A stretch of DNA of 64,000 nucleotides from assembly GCF_000091545.1 (NCBI RefSeq), contig NC_006461.1, positions 805,564-869,563 on the forward strand, read 5' to 3'. The position numbers and the translations under genes were made by a program. A model generated the notes under the pieces. It was not told where the DNA came from. It worked only from the letters and a program-made list of their open reading frames with translations, and made no database searches. The number at the start of each line of letters is the position of its first letter. Within the stretch, counting starts at the first letter, position 1. Of the stretch, positions 1 through 10,160 are shown piece by piece. Source of the DNA: Thermus thermophilus HB8 (GTDB taxonomy: Bacteria; Deinococcota; Deinococci; Deinococcales; Thermaceae).

Positions 1-120
1 TTGGGCATCCAGGGGCTTCCCACCACCTTCTTCTTTGACCGGGAGGGGCGGCTCGTGGCCCGGCACCTGGGGGAGCTTTCCGAGGCCCTGCTTTTGGGCT
101 ACCTCCGGGTCCTCCGCTAG
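1..120 (+). CDS. Thioredoxin-fold protein (TlpA/ResA-like), C-terminal end only
   Basis: Only the last 39 codons are in the window, ending at TAG 118-120. The visible peptide contains GLPTTFFFDREGRL, which matches the cis-Pro strand and following turn of TlpA/ResA-type thiol-disulfide oxidoreductases (typically G-x-P-T-T-F-x-I-D-x-x-G). The CxxC active site lies upstream of the window and cannot be checked. Its last 4 bases overlap the 3' end of the convergent spoVR gene, so no separate terminator fits between them. Confidence 0.7.
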   Translation: MGIQGLPTTFFFDREGRLVARHLGELSEALLLGYLRVLR

Positions 121-1487
121 GCGCCGGCGGAAAGGAGGGTTTCCTTCCCGCCCACCACCGTTTTGAGGTGGACGGGCCTGCCCCAGAGGCGGTGGAGGTT
201 CTCCAGCACCGCCTTGGTCTTCCTCAGGTCCAGCTCCACCCCCTCATAAGCGTGGGCGAGGAGAAGCTCCCCGCGGTTTTGGTAGTTGGCGTCCACGAGC
301 TCCACGATGGGGTAGCCCAGGTTGGTGAGGCGGAAGAGGAGGGCCTTTTTGGCCTCCGCGAAGCGGGGCAGGTCCTCGAGGGCAAAGAGGCCCCGCCTTA
401 GGGCGAACTCCGGGGTGAGGAACTCCTCCAGGAAGTTGAGGTCGGTGTAGACCGTGCGCACCTGGAAGAGCTTCTTCCGGCCTTCCCCCGTGGGCCGCTC
501 GTAGCGGAGCCTTTCCCCCAGGGGCAAGGCCTCGTACTCGGGGCCGAAGCGCCCCTTGTCCCAGCGCTCCTCCACCTCCATGAGGAGGTGGTAGCCCAGG
601 CGGTAAGGGTTCAGGCCGTGGGGGGCGAGGAGGTTCGCCTGCATCTCGGCGAACTCCAGGGCCTCCTCCGGGGTGAGGAGGGGGAGGAGGAGCCGCGTGT
701 GCCAGTAGGTGGCCCAACCCTCGTTCAGGATCTTGGTGGCGGCCTGGGGGGCGAAGTAGAGGCTCTCCTCCCGGACGATCTCCAGGATCCCCTTCTGCCA
801 GGGGGCGAGGGGGGCGTGGCGGGCCAAAAAGCCCAGGATGTCCCGGGTGGGCCTCGGGGGGAGGGGCTCGGGGCTTGCCCCCTCCTCCGCCTCTTTGGGG
901 AAGGCGGGGGGCGGGTTCACGTAGGGGTCCAGGTAGGGGCGCACGGGGAGGCGCTTGGGGGCCTCCTCCTCTTTCTGGGCGGGCCTCTGGATGTAAGGGG
1001 CGTGGGGGTCAATGAGGTTTTCCAGGGAAAGGGCGAGGTCTAGGAACTCCTCCACGCTCCTCGCCCCGTGCCGCTCCATGGCCCGCTCCACGTAGGCGGC
1101 GTGGTGGGCCATCTCCGCGAGCATGTCCTTGGGGATGGGCTTGAAGGCGAGGTTGTTCTGGAAGAAGTCGGCGTGGGCGTAGACATGGGCGACGACGAGC
1201 TTCTGGGCGAGGAGGGGGTTGCCCCTGAGGAGGTAGGCCTGCACGGGGACGGTGTTCACCACGAGCTCGTAGATGCGGGCGAGGCCGTAGCGGTAGGTCT
1301 CCCGGTAGTGCAGGTAGGCGCTCCCCCAGCGCCAGTGGGGGTAGCGGCGGGGAAAGCCCCCGTAGGCGGCGAGCATGGCCATCTCCTCGGGGCCCACCTC
1401 CTGGAAGGCCACGGGGGGAAAGGAAAGCCCCTCGGCCTCCGCCCGCTCCCTGAGGCGCTCCACCCAGTGGGCGAGTTCCCGCTCCAT
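117..1487 (-). CDS. spoVR: SpoVR family protein
   Basis: 456 aa, within the usual size of the SpoVR/YcgB family. Family blocks are visible: YELVVNTVPVQAYLL near residue 75, the His-rich HVYAHADFFQNN near residue 102, and NEGWATYWHTRLL in the centre. It is the last gene of a minus-strand cluster prkA-yhbH-spoVR, with 1 bp between it and yhbH. The same three families co-occur in many bacteria (E. coli yeaG, yeaH, ycgB), where they are linked to starvation and nitrogen stress; the biochemical role of SpoVR is not established. Its sporulation name comes from Bacillus, but Thermus does not form spores. The 3' end overlaps the convergent thioredoxin-fold gene by 4 bp. Confidence 0.93.
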   Translation of the reverse strand: MERELAHWVERLRERAEAEGLSFPPVAFQEVGPEEMAMLAAYGGFPRRYPHWRWGSAYLHYRETYRYGLARIYELVVNTVPVQAYLLRGNPLLAQKLVVAHVYAHADFFQNNLAFKPIPKDMLAEMAHHAAYVERAMERHGARSVEEFLDLALSLENLIDPHAPYIQRPAQKEEEAPKRLPVRPYLDPYVNPPPAFPKEAEEGASPEPLPPRPTRDILGFLARHAPLAPWQKGILEIVREESLYFAPQAATKILNEGWATYWHTRLLLPLLTPEEALEFAEMQANLLAPHGLNPYRLGYHLLMEVEERWDKGRFGPEYEALPLGERLRYERPTGEGRKKLFQVRTVYTDLNFLEEFLTPEFALRRGLFALEDLPRFAEAKKALLFRLTNLGYPIVELVDANYQNRGELLLAHAYEGVELDLRKTKAVLENLHRLWGRPVHLKTVVGGKETLLSAGA

Positions 1488-1488
1488 T

Positions 1489-2544
1489 TCAACCTCCGAG
1501 AAGCCGCTTCAAGGCCACGGGCAGGTCCTCCCGGCCCCGCACCGCGGCGAGGGCGACCCCCTCCCTGCCTCCCAGGGCCTCCTGCACCTCCTCCAGGAAG
1601 TGCCCCTGGCCGTAGGGGCTCTCCACCTGGGCGTACCCGTAGAGGGCGAGGGAGGGGAGGAGGCGCCTTAGGGCCTCGAGGGCCAAGGGCGTGTCCCCCT
1701 GCCAGTTCTCCCCGTCGGAGAAGTGGAAGAGGTAGCGGTTGTAGAAGGCCTCGGGGTAGGCCTTGAGGATCTCTTCCGCCAGGAGGAGGGCGCTGGAGAT
1801 CCGCGTTCCCCCGCCCTCCCGGGCCTTGAAGAACTCCTCCTCGGGGACCTCCCAGGCCTCGGCGTCGTGGAGGAGGTAGCGCCTTTCCAGCCTGGGAAAG
1901 TGCCGCTTGATCCAGAGGGTGATCCAGAAGGAGAGGGTCTTGACGAGCTTAAGCTCCTCTTCCCGCATGCTCCCGGAGACGTCCAGGGCGAAGAGGACCA
2001 CCGCCTGGGCGTGGGGGATGGGCTTTCGCCTCGGGGCCTTGTAGCGCAGGTCCTCCCGCTCGGGGACGAGGAGGGGGTCTTCGGGGCGGTACTCCCCGCT
2101 TTGCAGGGCCCTCTTCAGGCTCTCCTTGAGGGTGCGGCGCACGTGGCGGAGCCCCCTCGGCCCCTTGCGGGCGATGGTGGTGTGGCGCAGGGCCTCCTCC
2201 GTGACCTCCCCCTCCCCCTTGGGCCTTAGGCGGGGAAGCCTCAGGGCCTCCCCCACGAGGTCCAAAAACTCCTCCAGCTCCAGCTCGGCCACCGGAATGT
2301 GCCCCCCCGGGCCCAAGGCCTCCTCCCCGGGCCCCCCGAGGCCCAGGCCTTCCCCTAGGGGCTCCCCGTGGACGATCTTGGGGATCTCCAGCTGGGGCAG
2401 GGGGATGGAGACGAGGCGGCCTTCCACCTGGCCGAAGAGCTCCTCCCGGGTGAGGAACTCCCGCACGCGCTTCTTCACCTCCCCCCGCACGATCTCCTTG
2501 AAGCGGAGGAGGTCGCGCTCAATGGGCAGGATCCCCTCGGGCAT
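1489..2544 (-). CDS. yhbH: DUF444 / YhbH (YeaH) family VWA-domain protein
   Basis: 351 aa starting at ATG 2544 (MPEGILPIERD), chosen because an upstream extension of the frame would run into the 3' end of prkA and has unnatural Arg/Ser-rich composition. A von Willebrand A domain starts near residue 185: ALDVSGSM supplies the DxSxS metal-ion-dependent adhesion motif, followed by GGGTRISSALL. The family is a regular partner of the PrkA kinase and SpoVR, and all three are adjacent here in the order prkA, yhbH, spoVR. One base separates its start from the prkA stop, so translation is probably coupled. It is likely an adaptor in the PrkA stress module; its own activity is unknown. Confidence 0.92.
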   Translation of the reverse strand: MPEGILPIERDLLRFKEIVRGEVKKRVREFLTREELFGQVEGRLVSIPLPQLEIPKIVHGEPLGEGLGLGGPGEEALGPGGHIPVAELELEEFLDLVGEALRLPRLRPKGEGEVTEEALRHTTIARKGPRGLRHVRRTLKESLKRALQSGEYRPEDPLLVPEREDLRYKAPRRKPIPHAQAVVLFALDVSGSMREEELKLVKTLSFWITLWIKRHFPRLERRYLLHDAEAWEVPEEEFFKAREGGGTRISSALLLAEEILKAYPEAFYNRYLFHFSDGENWQGDTPLALEALRRLLPSLALYGYAQVESPYGQGHFLEEVQEALGGREGVALAAVRGREDLPVALKRLLGG

Positions 2545-2545
2545 C

Positions 2546-4552
<2,007 letters not shown>

Positions 4553-4663
4553 GGAAGCCCTCCTTCATACCGGGCCTGGGATAGGGTAGGGGTTTGCGCC
4601 CATTGTAGCACGGGGAGGGCGGGGATTGTGGGCCTTTACCCTTGACTTTGGGGAAGGTTTTTG

Positions 4664-5212
4664 CTAGCGCTCCCGCCAGAGCCCGTAGAAGCTCTTGGCG
4701 TTGTGGAGGAAGTGGGCGAGGACGCCCGGGACGAGGCTTCCCGTGTAGAGGTAGGCGAGGCCAAAGAGGAGGCCCGCCAAGGCGGTGTAAAGGGGGTAGG
4801 CGTAGGCCCGCAAGGGGGCGGGGTGGAGGAGGGCGAAGAGGAGGGCCTGGGCCAGGAGGCCAAGGCCCCCGAGCCACGCCACGAGGAGGCTTTGGAGAAA
4901 CCCCCGGAAGAAGACCTCCTCCCCCAAGGCGGCGGCGAGGGCGAGGGCGAGGAGAAAAGGGGGCCTTGCCCCCGAGCGCCTAAGGGCCAGGGCGAGGTCG
5001 CGGTGCAGGGCCTCGGCCTCGCGGAAGGAGGCGGGGAAGAGGCGGCGGAAGAGGGCCTCGAGGCCCTGGAGGGCGAGGAGGAGGACCAAAGCCCAAAACC
5101 CCGCCCCGCCCGCTTCCCGGGCGAGGGGGAGGCCAAGCCAGAGCATCCCGCCCCCGCCCACGAGGAGGAGCCCCCCTTGGAGGGCGAGGAGGAAGAGGAA
5201 GGGGGACTTCAC
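4664..5212 (-). CDS. CPBP-family intramembrane metalloprotease
   Basis: 182 aa, very hydrophobic, with about five to six predicted membrane segments. The signature GEEVFFRGFLQ near residue 96 is the EExxxR motif of the Abi/CPBP (Rce1-like) proteases, and later segments carry FALLHP and HFLHN, the downstream His blocks. GTG start at 5212 overlaps the stop of the upstream RAM-domain gene (GTGA). It is the last gene of a four-gene minus-strand run (metallophosphoesterase, MBL, RAM, CPBP). The substrate is not predictable. The 111 bp between this gene and prkA hold the prkA leader and nothing else recognised. Confidence 0.88.
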   Translation of the reverse strand: MKSPFLFLLALQGGLLLVGGGGMLWLGLPLAREAGGAGFWALVLLLALQGLEALFRRLFPASFREAEALHRDLALALRRSGARPPFLLALALAAALGEEVFFRGFLQSLLVAWLGGLGLLAQALLFALLHPAPLRAYAYPLYTALAGLLFGLAYLYTGSLVPGVLAHFLHNAKSFYGLWRER

Positions 5213-5487
5213 CCCTGCCCCAGGGCGAAGCCCTGGTCCAAAAGCCGCCTGGGGTAGGCGCGGAAGGCCAGGAGGGTTTCCGTCCGCTCCACCCCTTCCA
5301 GGGAGAGGATCCCCTGGGTCACCACGTCGTCCAGCTCCTCCACGTCCTTCAGGCGCACCAGGGCCACGAGGTCGTAGGGCCCCGTCACCGAGTAGACCTC
5401 GGCCACCTGGGGCAGCTCGGCGATGGCCTCCCCCAGGGCCTGGACGCGGTTCCCCCGGGGCCGGATGAGGACGAAGGCGGTGATCAT
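5209..5487 (-). CDS. Stand-alone Lrp/AsnC ligand-binding (RAM) domain protein
   Basis: 92 aa. The sequence is that of a RAM/AsnC C-terminal domain alone: ITAFVLIRPRGNRV, then VAEVYSVTGPYDLVALVR with the conserved G-x-Y-D turn, then GVERTETLLAF. There is no helix-turn-helix, so it is not a DNA-binding regulator by itself. Such stand-alone domains form ring-shaped oligomers that bind amino acids in related archaea and bacteria. It overlaps the upstream MBL gene (ATGA) and the downstream CPBP gene (GTGA), so the three are probably co-translated. Ligand unknown. Confidence 0.88.
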   Translation of the reverse strand: MITAFVLIRPRGNRVQALGEAIAELPQVAEVYSVTGPYDLVALVRLKDVEELDDVVTQGILSLEGVERTETLLAFRAYPRRLLDQGFALGQG

Positions 5488-6230
5488 GGCTCCATCATAA
5501 GGGCCTCCACGAAGGCGAGGCGGCTCATCTCCCCGCCGGAGAGGAGGGCCAAGGGGCTTTCCCCCCCGAAGAGGCGCCGGAGGGCCTCTTTGGGGGTGAG
5601 GCCTCGGGCCTTGAGGCGGAGGGCCTCCTCCCGCTTCCCCTCCAGGAAGTCCAGCTTGGCCTGAAGGGCCTCCAGGGGGGCTTGGAGGGGCCCCGCGTGG
5701 GCGCAGTAGAAGGCGCGGGGCTTTAGGGCGAGGGCCCTCCGGAGGCTTTGGAGGAGGGCCTGGAGGTCAAACCCCGGGGTGGCGAGGCTCGCCCGCACCC
5801 CCAGGAAGAGGTCCCCCCCGAAGAAAAGACCGGCCTCGGGGTCGTAGAGGGCCACGTGGTCGGGGGCGTGGCCCGGGGTGGGGAGGAGGTGGAGGGGGCC
5901 CACCCGCTCGGCCGCCTCCACCTGTGCGGGGCGGGGGCTTCCCCAGACCAGGCGGCGGTAGAGGCGGAGGGGCTTGGGGGCGGCGACCAGGGCGGCCGTC
6001 AGGGCGCTTCCGTAGACGGGGAGGCCGAGCCGGGAGGCCCCCCCGGCGTGGTCCTCGTGGGCGTGGGTGAGGAGGGCGGCCTCGGGGGCGAAGGGGCGGG
6101 CCTTAGGGGGGCCCGTGTCCACCAGGAGCCCCCGGTAGCGGTACACGTAGACCCCGTACCCCACCCGCCGTCCCAGGGGCGTGGCCAGGTAGAGGGCCTC
6201 CACCCCGTGCCCCACGGGCCGCCAAGGCAT
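5484..6230 (-). CDS. Metallo-beta-lactamase fold hydrolase
   Basis: 248 aa. THAHEDHAG at residues 55-63 supplies the HxHxDH zinc-binding motif; TPGHAPDHVALYD provides the next His and GGDLFLG the bridging Asp. A C-terminal helical segment (LDFLEGKREEALRL) resembles that of the glyoxalase II/thioesterase-like subgroup; the precise substrate cannot be told. The start ATG 6230 is preceded by TATACT at 6237-6242 on the minus strand with a 6 nt gap, the arrangement of a leaderless transcript, so it may have its own promoter 16 bp from the end of the metallophosphoesterase gene. It overlaps the RAM-domain gene by 4 bp. Confidence 0.88.
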   Translation of the reverse strand: MPWRPVGHGVEALYLATPLGRRVGYGVYVYRYRGLLVDTGPPKARPFAPEAALLTHAHEDHAGGASRLGLPVYGSALTAALVAAPKPLRLYRRLVWGSPRPAQVEAAERVGPLHLLPTPGHAPDHVALYDPEAGLFFGGDLFLGVRASLATPGFDLQALLQSLRRALALKPRAFYCAHAGPLQAPLEALQAKLDFLEGKREEALRLKARGLTPKEALRRLFGGESPLALLSGGEMSRLAFVEALMMEP

Positions 6231-6245
6231 GTACTGAGTATAACC

Positions 6246-6932
6246 TCAGTCCGCTTCCAGAACCAGCTTGGGCCGGAAGCGGAGGGCGTCCGCCGCCACC
6301 AGGTGGAGGGGGATGCCCCGGTAGCTTTGCGGCAGCTTGGCGGGGTCGGCCCCGTGGAGGTGGCCGTAGACGATGGCCTGGGGGTGGGCCCCTGCGGCGA
6401 GCTCCAGGAGGGGCGAGGCCTCCCCCCCGGGGCCGAAGGGGGGGAAGTGGAAGGCCACCACCAGGTGGCGGTAGGGCTGGCCCTCGAGGGCCTTCAGGGA
6501 GAGCTTCAGGCGCTCCACCTCCCGGGCGAAGACCTTCTCGTCCTCCGGCGTCTGGGGCGGGTACTGCCAGCCCCGCGTCCCGGCCACCGCCACCCCGTCC
6601 ACCACCAGGGCGTCGTTTTGGAGGGCGTACATCCCCGGGGGCAGGGCGGCCCGGAGGCGGCTGATGGAGGGCCACCAGTAGTCGTGGTTGCCCTTGAGGA
6701 GGACCTTCCTCCCGGGCAGGCGGGCGAGGTCCAAGAGGTCCGGGATCGCCTCGGAGAGGCGCATGGCCCAGGAGATGTCCCCGGGGACCACCACCAGGTC
6801 CTCCTCGCCCACCACCTCCCGCCACCCCCGGAAGAAGGCCTCCGGGTGCCCTTCCCAGCCCGCTCCGAAGACGGTCATGGGCTTGGGGTGGACCCGGGAG
6901 AGGTGGGGGTCGGCGATGGCGTAGACGCGCAT
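6246..6932 (-). CDS. Calcineurin-like metallophosphoesterase
   Basis: 228 aa. It carries all the blocks of the family: D8-P-H10 at the N terminus (YAIADPHLS), VVPGDISWAM, LLKGNHDYWW, VAFHFPPFG and YGHLHG. The GNHD and GHxH elements place it in the calcineurin superfamily of two-metal phosphoesterases. Substrate unknown. It is divergent from recX with only 17 bp between the two start codons; its -10 (TAATCT, 6940-6945 minus) sits 7 nt before ATG, so its mRNA is probably leaderless. Confidence 0.9.
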   Translation of the reverse strand: MRVYAIADPHLSRVHPKPMTVFGAGWEGHPEAFFRGWREVVGEEDLVVVPGDISWAMRLSEAIPDLLDLARLPGRKVLLKGNHDYWWPSISRLRAALPPGMYALQNDALVVDGVAVAGTRGWQYPPQTPEDEKVFAREVERLKLSLKALEGQPYRHLVVAFHFPPFGPGGEASPLLELAAGAHPQAIVYGHLHGADPAKLPQSYRGIPLHLVAADALRFRPKLVLEAD

Positions 6933-6949
6933 GGCCCTAAGATTATCCC
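6933..6949. promoter_or_regulatory. Overlapping divergent leaderless promoters (metallophosphoesterase / recX)
   Basis: The whole intergenic space is 17 bp. On the plus strand TAAGAT (6938-6943) ends 6 nt before the recX ATG at 6950. On the minus strand TAATCT (6940-6945) ends 7 nt before the metallophosphoesterase ATG at 6932. The two -10 hexamers share 4 bp, so polymerase can open only one direction at a time. Each -35 would lie inside the other gene's first codons; neither is a good match to TTGACA. Confidence 0.6.
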
Positions 6950-7378
6950 ATGGGGAGCGAGGCTTTGGCGTACGCCCTCCGCCTTCTCGCCCGCAAGGGG
7001 TACAGCCGGGCGGTCCTGAGGGCGAAGCTTGCCGCCCGCTTCGGCGAGGCGGAGGCCGAGGCGGCCCTCGGGCGCCTGGAGGCCATGGGCTACCTGGACG
7101 ACCGGGCCTACGCCCGCGCCTTCGTGGAGACCCGGGCCCGGCGGTACGGCCCGAGGAAGCTTAGGGCCCTTCTCCTCGCCCGGGGGGTGCCGGAGGAGGT
7201 GGTGGAGGAGGTCCTGCCCGAGGCCCGGGTGGAGGAGGCCTTGGCGGTCCTCCGCCGCTACCGCCACCGGGAAGACAAGGCCCGGGCGGTCCGCTTCCTC
7301 GAGGGGCGGGGCTTTCCCCTGGGGGTGGCCCTGGAGGCCTGGCGGCTTGCCCAGGAGGAGGGGGAAGGGTATAAGTAG
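6950..7378 (+). CDS. recX: RecX family RecA regulatory protein
   Basis: 142 aa. Typical RecX three-helix repeats: ALAYALRLLARKGYSRAVLRAKL at the start, then LGRLEAMGYLDDRAYARAFVETRARRYGPRKLRALL with the conserved GYLDDxxYA block, and a C-terminal repeat EEALAVLRRYRHREDKARAVRFLEGRGF. RecX binds RecA filaments and modulates recombination and the SOS-like response. recA is not in the window. Start ATG 6950 fits the leaderless -10 6 nt upstream. The SRPBCC gene follows after 3 bp, so the two are probably co-transcribed. Confidence 0.92.
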   Translation: MGSEALAYALRLLARKGYSRAVLRAKLAARFGEAEAEAALGRLEAMGYLDDRAYARAFVETRARRYGPRKLRALLLARGVPEEVVEEVLPEARVEEALAVLRRYRHREDKARAVRFLEGRGFPLGVALEAWRLAQEEGEGYK

Positions 7379-7381
7379 GCC

Positions 7382-7825
7382 ATGCCCGAGGTACGCGCCG
7401 AGCGCTACATCCCGGCCCCGCCCGAGCGGGTTTACCGGCTCGCCAAGGACCTGGAGGGGCTCAAGCCCTACCTGAAGGAGGTGGAGAGCCTCGAGGTGGT
7501 GGCCCGGGAAGGCGCCCGCACGAGGAGCCGGTGGGTGGCGGTGGCCATGGGGAAGAAGGTCCGCTGGCTGGAGGAGGAGGAGTGGGACGACGAGAACCTC
7601 AGGAACCGCTTCTTCTCCCCCGAGGGGGACTTTGACCGCTACGAGGGCACCTGGGTCTTCCTCCCGGAAGGGGAGGGGACCCGGGTGGTCCTCACCCTCA
7701 CCTACGAGCTCACCATCCCCATCTTCGGCGGGCTTTTGCGGAAGCTCGTGCAGAAGCTCATGCAGGAGAACGTGGAAAGCCTCCTCAAGGGACTGGAGGA
7801 GCGGGTCCTGGCCGCTTCCTCTTGA
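7382..7825 (+). CDS. SRPBCC (polyketide cyclase/START-like) family protein
   Basis: 147 aa. The N-terminal RAERYIPAPPERVYRLAKDLEGLKPYLKEVESLEVV is typical of the helix-grip SRPBCC fold, and the C-terminal half ends in the long amphipathic helix (LLRKLVQKLMQENVESLLKGLEERV) that closes the ligand pocket. Many such proteins bind lipids, cofactors or aromatic compounds; no catalytic residues can be assigned. It follows recX by 3 bp. The spoVS promoter overlaps its stop codon. Confidence 0.8.
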   Translation: MPEVRAERYIPAPPERVYRLAKDLEGLKPYLKEVESLEVVAREGARTRSRWVAVAMGKKVRWLEEEEWDDENLRNRFFSPEGDFDRYEGTWVFLPEGEGTRVVLTLTYELTIPIFGGLLRKLVQKLMQENVESLLKGLEERVLAASS

Positions 7826-7850
7826 ACCGGGAGGGCCTCTGCTCTAGGAT
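7822..7850 (+). promoter_or_regulatory. Promoter of spoVS
   Basis: TTGAAC at 7822-7827 and TAGGAT at 7845-7850 are separated by exactly 17 bp, a good sigma-A type pair. The expected transcript start near 7857 gives a leader of about 50 nt before GTG 7908, with AGGAGG as Shine-Dalgarno. Confidence 0.65.
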
Positions 7851-7907
7851 GGACCTGAGCCGCCCCAAGACGCTTTGAGGGTGGCCGGGAGCTCATAGGA
7901 GGTCAAA

Positions 7908-8180
7908 GTGGAAACGCTGCGCGTCTCTTCCAAGTCCCGCCCCAACTCCGTGGCCGGCGCCATCGCGGCGCTTCTCCGCACCAAGGGCGAGGTGGAGGTC
8001 CAGGCCATCGGGCCCCAGGCGGTGAACCAGGCGGTGAAGGCCATCGCCATCGCCCGGGGCTACATCGCCCCCGACAACCTGGACCTGGTGGTGAAGCCCG
8101 CCTTCGTCAAGCTGGAGCTGGAGAACGAGGAGCGGACCGCCCTGAAGTTCAGCATCAAGGCCCACCCCCTGGAAACTTGA
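7908..8180 (+). CDS. spoVS: Stage V sporulation protein S (SpoVS) family
   Basis: 90 aa and highly conserved in character: ETLRVSSKSRPNSVAGAIA, the AIGPQAVNQAVKAIAIARGYIAP block and a C-terminal KFSIKAHP. SpoVS is an Alba-like small protein; in Bacillus it affects sporulation, but it is also present in non-sporulating Thermus and Deinococcus, where it is thought to bind nucleic acid. The GTG start at 7908 follows AGGAGG with about 6 nt spacing. It has its own promoter and overlaps the downstream methyltransferase start (TTGA). Confidence 0.95.
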   Translation: METLRVSSKSRPNSVAGAIAALLRTKGEVEVQAIGPQAVNQAVKAIAIARGYIAPDNLDLVVKPAFVKLELENEERTALKFSIKAHPLET

Positions 8181-9373
8181 GGGCCGGGACGCCTCGAGCC
8201 CTGGCGGTGGCCGTCCTCCTCGAGGTGGATCGGGGAGGGCGGGCCCAGCTTCTCCTGGACCGCGCCCTGAGGCGGTCCCCCTGGCCCGAGCGGGACCGGG
8301 CCTACGCCACCTTCCTGGTCTACGGGGCCCTCCGCCGCCTCCGCCTTCTGGACCACCTCCTCGCCCCCCTCTTGCCCCGGCCCGAGGGCCTGCCCCCCGA
8401 GGTGCGCTGGATCCTCCGCCTGGGGGCCCTGGAGTGGCTTGAGGGCAAGCCGGACCACGCCCGGGTGAGCCCCTGGGTGGAGGAGGCGAAGCGCCGCTAC
8501 CCGGGCCTCGCCGGGCTGGTGAACGCCGTTTTGCGGCGTCTTGCCCCTAGGGAGGCCCCGGAGTGCGTGCGCCTTTCCCTCCCCGACTGGCTCTGCGAGG
8601 CCTGGCGGGGCTTCTTCGGGGACGTGGCCTTCGCCGAGGGCTTCAACGAGCCCGCCCCCCTCTTCGTCACCGCCTACCGGGAGGTGGACCTAAGGCCCGG
8701 CCCCGTCCCCGGGAGCTACCTTTGGGAAGGCCCCAAGACCGACTTTTCCGCCCTCGGCCTCCAGCCGCAAAACCCCGCCTCCCTCTTCGCGGCCAAGCTC
8801 CTCGAGGCCCGCCCTGGGGAGCGGGTGCTGGACCTCTGCGGCGGGGCCGGGCTCAAGGCCTTCTACCTCGCCGCCCAGGGGGCGGAGGTGGTCTCCTACG
8901 ACCTAAACCGCAGGCGGCAGGAGGCGGGGGCGAGGACGGCGCGGCGGCTTGGCCTTTGGGTCCACTACCGCACCCAGGACCTGACCCGGCCCGTGCCCGA
9001 GCGGGCGAAGAAGGTCCTCCTGGACGCCCCCTGCACCGGGACCGGCACCTTCCGCGCCCACCCCGAGCTCCGCTACCGCCTAAGCCCCGAGGACCCTGCC
9101 CGCATGGCCGCCCTCCAGCTCCAGCTCCTGGAGACGGCGGCCCAGGCCACGGAGGAAGGGGGGGTTCTCGTCTACAGCGTCTGCACCCTGACGGAGGAGG
9201 AGGGGGAAGGGGTGGTGCGGGCCTTCCTGGCGCGCCACCCTGAGTTCCGCCCCGAGCCCGTCCAACCCCCCTTCCCCGTCCTCGCCCGGGGGCTTGGGGT
9301 CTACGTGGACCCGAGGGGAGGGCTGGACGGCTTCTACTACGCCAAGCTGCGGAGGGTAAACTCTCAGGCATGA
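8177..9373 (+). CDS. RsmB-like rRNA (cytosine-C5) methyltransferase
   Basis: 398 aa. An N-terminal NusB-like helical domain (residues about 1-130, with RDRAYATFLVYGALRR and WILRLGALEWLEG) precedes a Rossmann-fold SAM methyltransferase. SAM motif I reads VLDLCGGAGLKAFYLA; motif IV is DAPCTGTG and motif VI YSVCTL, which supply the two Cys residues of m5C RNA methyltransferases. Domain order matches RsmB (16S C967). TTG start at 8177 overlaps the spoVS stop by 4 bp; no better start is seen. Its end overlaps proC (ATGA). Confidence 0.87.
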   Translation: MRAGTPRALAVAVLLEVDRGGRAQLLLDRALRRSPWPERDRAYATFLVYGALRRLRLLDHLLAPLLPRPEGLPPEVRWILRLGALEWLEGKPDHARVSPWVEEAKRRYPGLAGLVNAVLRRLAPREAPECVRLSLPDWLCEAWRGFFGDVAFAEGFNEPAPLFVTAYREVDLRPGPVPGSYLWEGPKTDFSALGLQPQNPASLFAAKLLEARPGERVLDLCGGAGLKAFYLAAQGAEVVSYDLNRRRQEAGARTARRLGLWVHYRTQDLTRPVPERAKKVLLDAPCTGTGTFRAHPELRYRLSPEDPARMAALQLQLLETAAQATEEGGVLVYSVCTLTEEEGEGVVRAFLARHPEFRPEPVQPPFPVLARGLGVYVDPRGGLDGFYYAKLRRVNSQA

Positions 9374-10155
9374 GGCTGGCCTTCGTGGGTCTCGGCAAGA
9401 TGGGCCGGAGCATCCTCAAGGGGGCTCTGGAGCGGGGCTTCTTGCGCCCGGAGGAGGTGGGGGTCTTGGGGCGGACGCCCGAGCGGAGCCGGGAGCTCGC
9501 CGAGCCTTTCGGCGTCCGCCCCTTGACGCGGGCGGACCTGGGCATGGCCGAGCGCGTCCTGATCGCGGTCCAGCCCCGGGACTTCCCCGCCCTGGCCCCG
9601 GAGATCGCCCACCACCGCCTGGGCTACATCTCCATCATGGCGGGGATCTCCACCTCGGTCCTCGCCCGCAGGCTGGACAACCGCCGCGTGGTCCGGGCCA
9701 TGCCCAACCTGGCGGTGGCCATCGGGGAGAGCTCCACCGCCCTCACCGCCCTAAAGGAGGCCAGGGAGGCGGAAGACCTCGCCTTCGCCCGGGCCCTTTT
9801 CGCCACGGTGGGGGACGTGTACGAGATCCCCGAGCACCTCTTTGACGCCTTCACCGGCATGTCCGCCTCCGCCCCCGCCTATTTGGCGGTGGTGGCCGAG
9901 GCCTTGGCGGACGCGGGGGTGAAGATGGGCATGCCCCGGGCCCTGGCCCTCCGCCTCGCCGCGGACGCCCTGGCGGCCACGGGGGAGCTTCTCAAGGGCA
10001 GGCACCCCGCCCAGGTCAAGGACGAGGTGGCGAGCCCGGGGGGAACCACCATCCACGGCCTCCACGCCCTCGAGGCCCGGGCGGTGCGGGCGGCCTTTTA
10101 CGAGGCGGTGGAGGCGGCCACCCAGAGGGGGCACGAGCTCGGCGAGTCGGAGTGA
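9370..10155 (+). CDS. proC: Pyrroline-5-carboxylate reductase
   Basis: 261 aa, normal for ProC. The N-terminal Rossmann motif is AFVGLGKMGRSIL; ISIMAGIS, RVVRAMPNLAVAIGES and the C-terminal SPGGTTIHGLHALE block (catalytic and proline-binding helices) are all present. The enzyme performs the last step of proline biosynthesis, reducing P5C with NAD(P)H. It overlaps the methyltransferase gene by 4 bp and is followed within 6 bp by a 12-bp perfect hairpin that probably terminates the spoVS-rsmB-proC transcript. Confidence 0.94.
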   Translation: MRLAFVGLGKMGRSILKGALERGFLRPEEVGVLGRTPERSRELAEPFGVRPLTRADLGMAERVLIAVQPRDFPALAPEIAHHRLGYISIMAGISTSVLARRLDNRRVVRAMPNLAVAIGESSTALTALKEAREAEDLAFARALFATVGDVYEIPEHLFDAFTGMSASAPAYLAVVAEALADAGVKMGMPRALALRLAADALAATGELLKGRHPAQVKDEVASPGGTTIHGLHALEARAVRAAFYEAVEAATQRGHELGESE

Positions 10156-10160
10156 GGCCA

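Noticed and set aside
5748..7019. Open frame of 423 codons on the plus strand
   Set aside because: Shadow of the metallo-beta-lactamase and metallophosphoesterase genes; low-complexity composition.
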